Assembly: GCF_900107795.1 (NCBI RefSeq)
Contig: NZ_FNRL01000023.1
Location: 1-64,000, forward strand
Reading direction: 5' to 3'
Length of the DNA: 64,000 nt
From: Chitinophaga terrae (ex Kim and Jung 2007)
GTDB lineage: Bacteria; Bacteroidota; Bacteroidia; Chitinophagales; Chitinophagaceae
Position numbers and translations under genes: made by a program
The notes under the pieces: generated by a model
The model's database searches: none
Told to the model about the DNA's origin: nothing
The model's input: the letters and a program-made list of their open reading frames with translations, nothing else
Shown here: in pieces, positions 62,572-64,000 of the stretch
Numbering within the stretch: position 1 is the stretch's first letter
Layout of the letters: every line of letters starts with the position of its first letter

Positions 62572-62620
62572 TTACTACACTTTTGCGATTTATACAATAA
62601 ATCACACGAAAGTGTAGTAA
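62572..62620. repeat. Long palindrome upstream of SusC gene 2
   Basis: TTACTACACTTT (62572-62583) pairs with AAAGTGTAGTAA (62609-62620), and GATTTAT (62587-62593) with ATAAATC (62597-62603). An unpaired 3/5-base asymmetry and a three-base loop interrupt the stem. There is no T run, so it looks more like an operator or RNA structure than a terminator. Confidence 0.75.
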
Positions 62621-62877
62621 ACTTCCTTCTCATAAGCAGTTTCCTTAGCAAATTTTCAATCGGCTTCAAATATAAACTTTCTTAACAAAAAGTTAAGCCA
62701 GAAAATTTGCGGATAACATTTGGATAACAGTCTTTTAACATACTGTTAACAAATAAAATAAAATAATAATTTGTAAGAAAATGAAAATAAAACAAGCGGC
62801 AAGACTACCGCCTGTACTCATCAACCAAAATCTAAATCGAGATTAATGTTGCCCCACTTAAAGTGAGGCCTTATATC

Positions 62878-63567
62878 TTAAGACAAGGATAGCGGATACG
62901 TTTTTAACAACTCGATCAGGGCATTAAACAAGTCCTCGTTCCTGTTATTGAACCGGTATTCACATTCTTTCAAATGCAAATAAGCCGTATTCCTGTTCAG
63001 TCCCTTAAACTTAGCCAGCCGATGCTTGGTTAAACCCCAGAACGCGTCTACATCATCCATCTGGTGCGTATCGGATGTCTGGCCTAAACGGTATAACCGG
63101 TATTGGCCCAGGTCCACTACACCGTTGAACTTACGCAAACGCTCGGCAGCGCCCTGGGTTTCCAGGACAGAACGCCCCCTGGTAGCAGCATGGATCATAG
63201 AGCGGGTTACATCCGGGAGGATCTCCGTATGCACTCGTTCTCCAGTTCTGCAAATACCGAAGATGACAGGTTTTACTACCTTTTCAACTTCTGTTCTTAC
63301 AGCTACCAGCGTGTCTCCATCGTTGTCTGCTACTGAAAGTGCGAGCCTTGGCTCATAAATGGGAAGAGGCGCAGGCACGGGATGCAATGTCTCGCAATAA
63401 CGTGCAATCTGTTGTCTGAGTTTCTTCAGATAACTGTTGATAGTTACCCTACTCACGCCACTGATATTGGCAATCTGTGTGGCGGTCAGATCATCGGCAA
63501 ACAGCCGCAAGATCTCCTTAAATTTGCGCTCAGATAAGTGAGCACCCTTTAAGTACTTATTTTTCAT
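62878..63567 (-). CDS. IS1595-like transposase relative with degenerate catalytic residues
   Basis: This 229-residue protein has an N-terminal helix-turn-helix (DLTATQIANISGVSRVTINSYL at about residues 28-49) followed by an ISXO2-like region. It keeps KPVIFGICRTGERVHTEIL and the final FWGLTKHRLAKFKGLNRNT, which resembles the end of the IS1595 active site. The usual acidic residue in NxxExFW is replaced by aspartate (DDVDAFW), and no VDE-type first motif is seen before KPVIFGI. No terminal inverted repeats were found around it, so it is probably not mobile and may act as a DNA-binding protein. A decayed insertion sequence is the alternative. Confidence 0.75.
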   Translation of the reverse strand: MKNKYLKGAHLSERKFKEILRLFADDLTATQIANISGVSRVTINSYLKKLRQQIARYCETLHPVPAPLPIYEPRLALSVADNDGDTLVAVRTEVEKVVKPVIFGICRTGERVHTEILPDVTRSMIHAATRGRSVLETQGAAERLRKFNGVVDLGQYRLYRLGQTSDTHQMDDVDAFWGLTKHRLAKFKGLNRNTAYLHLKECEYRFNNRNEDLFNALIELLKTYPLSLS

Positions 63568-63720
63568 GAACTATGTGGTTAGAATGGCATTATAAACCTC
63601 TCACTTTTTACTTATATTATATGCTCATTTTTTACAAACGGCTATACAAGTATTTAAGCGCTTCCCACTAGATCAATTGACTTATAAGCACCTGAATTTC
63701 TTATGTTTTTTAAATAATTA

Positions 63721-63759
63721 AAAAAGGGCATAAGCCAGGTAATTGCTTATGCCCTTTTT
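63721..63759 (-). terminator. Terminator of the RND/MMPL transporter gene
   Basis: AAAAAGGGCATAAGC and GCTTATGCCCTTTTT form a 15-pair stem around a nine-base loop. On the minus strand T residues follow. It lies about 26 bases after the stop at 63785. Confidence 0.93.
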
Positions 63760-63784
63760 ATGATATTTTTTATCAAACTGCCGC

Positions 63785-64000
63785 CTAATCGCGGTTCTTC
63801 AAACCTAATTCCGCGACATCAATATCCTTTTCTTCATCCAGCGTATTCCATAATTCCTTCTTCCTCGCCTTCTTCAGCAACGCTTTCTCCATCCATAACA
63901 GCAACGCCGGGAGAATAGTCAGGTTAGTGATCATTGCCATTACCAATGTCAATGAAGTTAGCCATCCTAACGCTTTTGTTCCGCCAAATCCTGAGAAACT
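63785..64000 (-). CDS. RND/MMPL-type transporter, C-terminal 71 residues
   Basis: The visible end reads SFSGFGGTKALGWLTSLTLV, then a membrane helix (MAMITNLTILPALLLWM), then a basic and acidic tail (KKARKKELWNTLDEEKD) and a stop. This is the usual C-terminus of MMPL/RND-superfamily transporters, which export or move lipids and hydrophobic compounds with the proton gradient. The rest of the gene is outside the window. The subfamily and substrate cannot be told from 71 residues. Confidence 0.8.
   Translation of the reverse strand, partial: SFSGFGGTKALGWLTSLTLVMAMITNLTILPALLLWMEKALLKKARKKELWNTLDEEKDIDVAELGLKNRD

Larger units (their letters stand above)
62384..62877. other. Regulatory gap upstream of SusC gene 2
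   Basis: This 494-base stretch has no gene. It holds the direct repeat at 62495-62516, the palindrome at 62572-62620 and a smaller palindrome, GCCCCACTTAAAGTGAGGC (62851-62869), next to the end of the transposase gene. A TAnnTTTG promoter on the SusC strand is not evident. Confidence 0.5.

Noticed and set aside
62851..62869. Palindrome GCCCCACTTAAAGTGAGGC as a terminal inverted repeat of an insertion sequence
   Set aside because: No matching copy is found on the other side of the transposase gene (63568-63720), so it is not a pair of ends.
1..64000. CRISPR arrays, rRNA or tRNA genes
   Set aside because: No regular repeat-spacer pattern and no recognisable rRNA or tRNA segment was seen. The short tandem repeats at 57485 and 62495 have only two units each.

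Overview
The window looks like chromosome from a member of the Bacteroidota, most likely a Chitinophaga-like member of the Chitinophagaceae. Supporting signs are two SusC/SusD pairs, an Oar-type TonB receptor, a DUF5686 protein, a Bat/MoxR operon, a CreD operon, many short-leader promoters with the Bacteroidota -7 motif TAnnTTTG, and few Shine-Dalgarno sites. The genus is an inference from overall protein flavour. Gene content is mostly core housekeeping, with accessory material at both ends.

Layout. 1-616 is the 5' part of a group IIC intron on the minus strand, beside a terminator-like hairpin. 829-4837 holds a small lipoprotein and an Oar-like TonB-dependent receptor. 4987-14016 holds a SIMPL protein, mfd, a ferredoxin reductase-like flavoprotein, glycyl-tRNA synthetase, a BrkB-type membrane protein, a MazG-like hydrolase and dtd. 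14079-20278 holds arfB, a lipid-linked sugar flippase, a metallo-beta-lactamase-fold hydrolase and a large three-part envelope protein. 20439-23853 is a five-gene minus-strand operon: membrane protein, winged-helix regulator, CreD, diacylglycerol kinase, DUF1361 protein. 23987-29604 holds a DUF5686 protein, an aminotransferase, a gamma carbonic anhydrase, two tiny lipoproteins and rsgA. 29835-33767 is a Bat operon (MoxR, DUF58, BatD/DUF4381-like, BatA). 34001-43225 holds a cyclophilin, gcvH, a VanZ protein, an OmpA lipoprotein, a DUF937 protein, prfA, an amidohydrolase, an MscS channel, a cysteine-less thioredoxin-like protein, a MerR regulator and an M23 peptidase. 43580-51528 holds alaS, a PDZ protein, an aldehyde dehydrogenase, gatB and a TlpA-like protein. 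51621-62377 is two adjacent SusC/SusD loci. 62878-63567 is an IS1595-like transposase with a degenerate active site, and the window ends in the C-terminus of an RND/MMPL transporter.

How the parts work together. There is a strong translation-fidelity component (glyS, dtd, arfB, prfA, alaS, gatB, rsgA). The outer membrane component consists of three TonB receptors, two SusD proteins, OmpA, the DUF5686 barrel and several lipoproteins. The two SusCD loci have no hydrolase and no sigma/anti-sigma or hybrid sensor gene beside them, so their substrate cannot be read from context.

The most interesting unexplained structure is a family of about 200-bp fold-back repeats. Two full copies lie at 20279-20476 and 29636-29836, a decayed copy at 37491-37596 and a single arm at 26499-26543. 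They sit directly at stop codons, and in two genes the repeat supplies the last codons and the stop. A second candidate is a pair of matching palindromic sites in the CreD operon that fit autoregulation by the operon's own winged-helix protein. No CRISPR array, rRNA or tRNA was seen.
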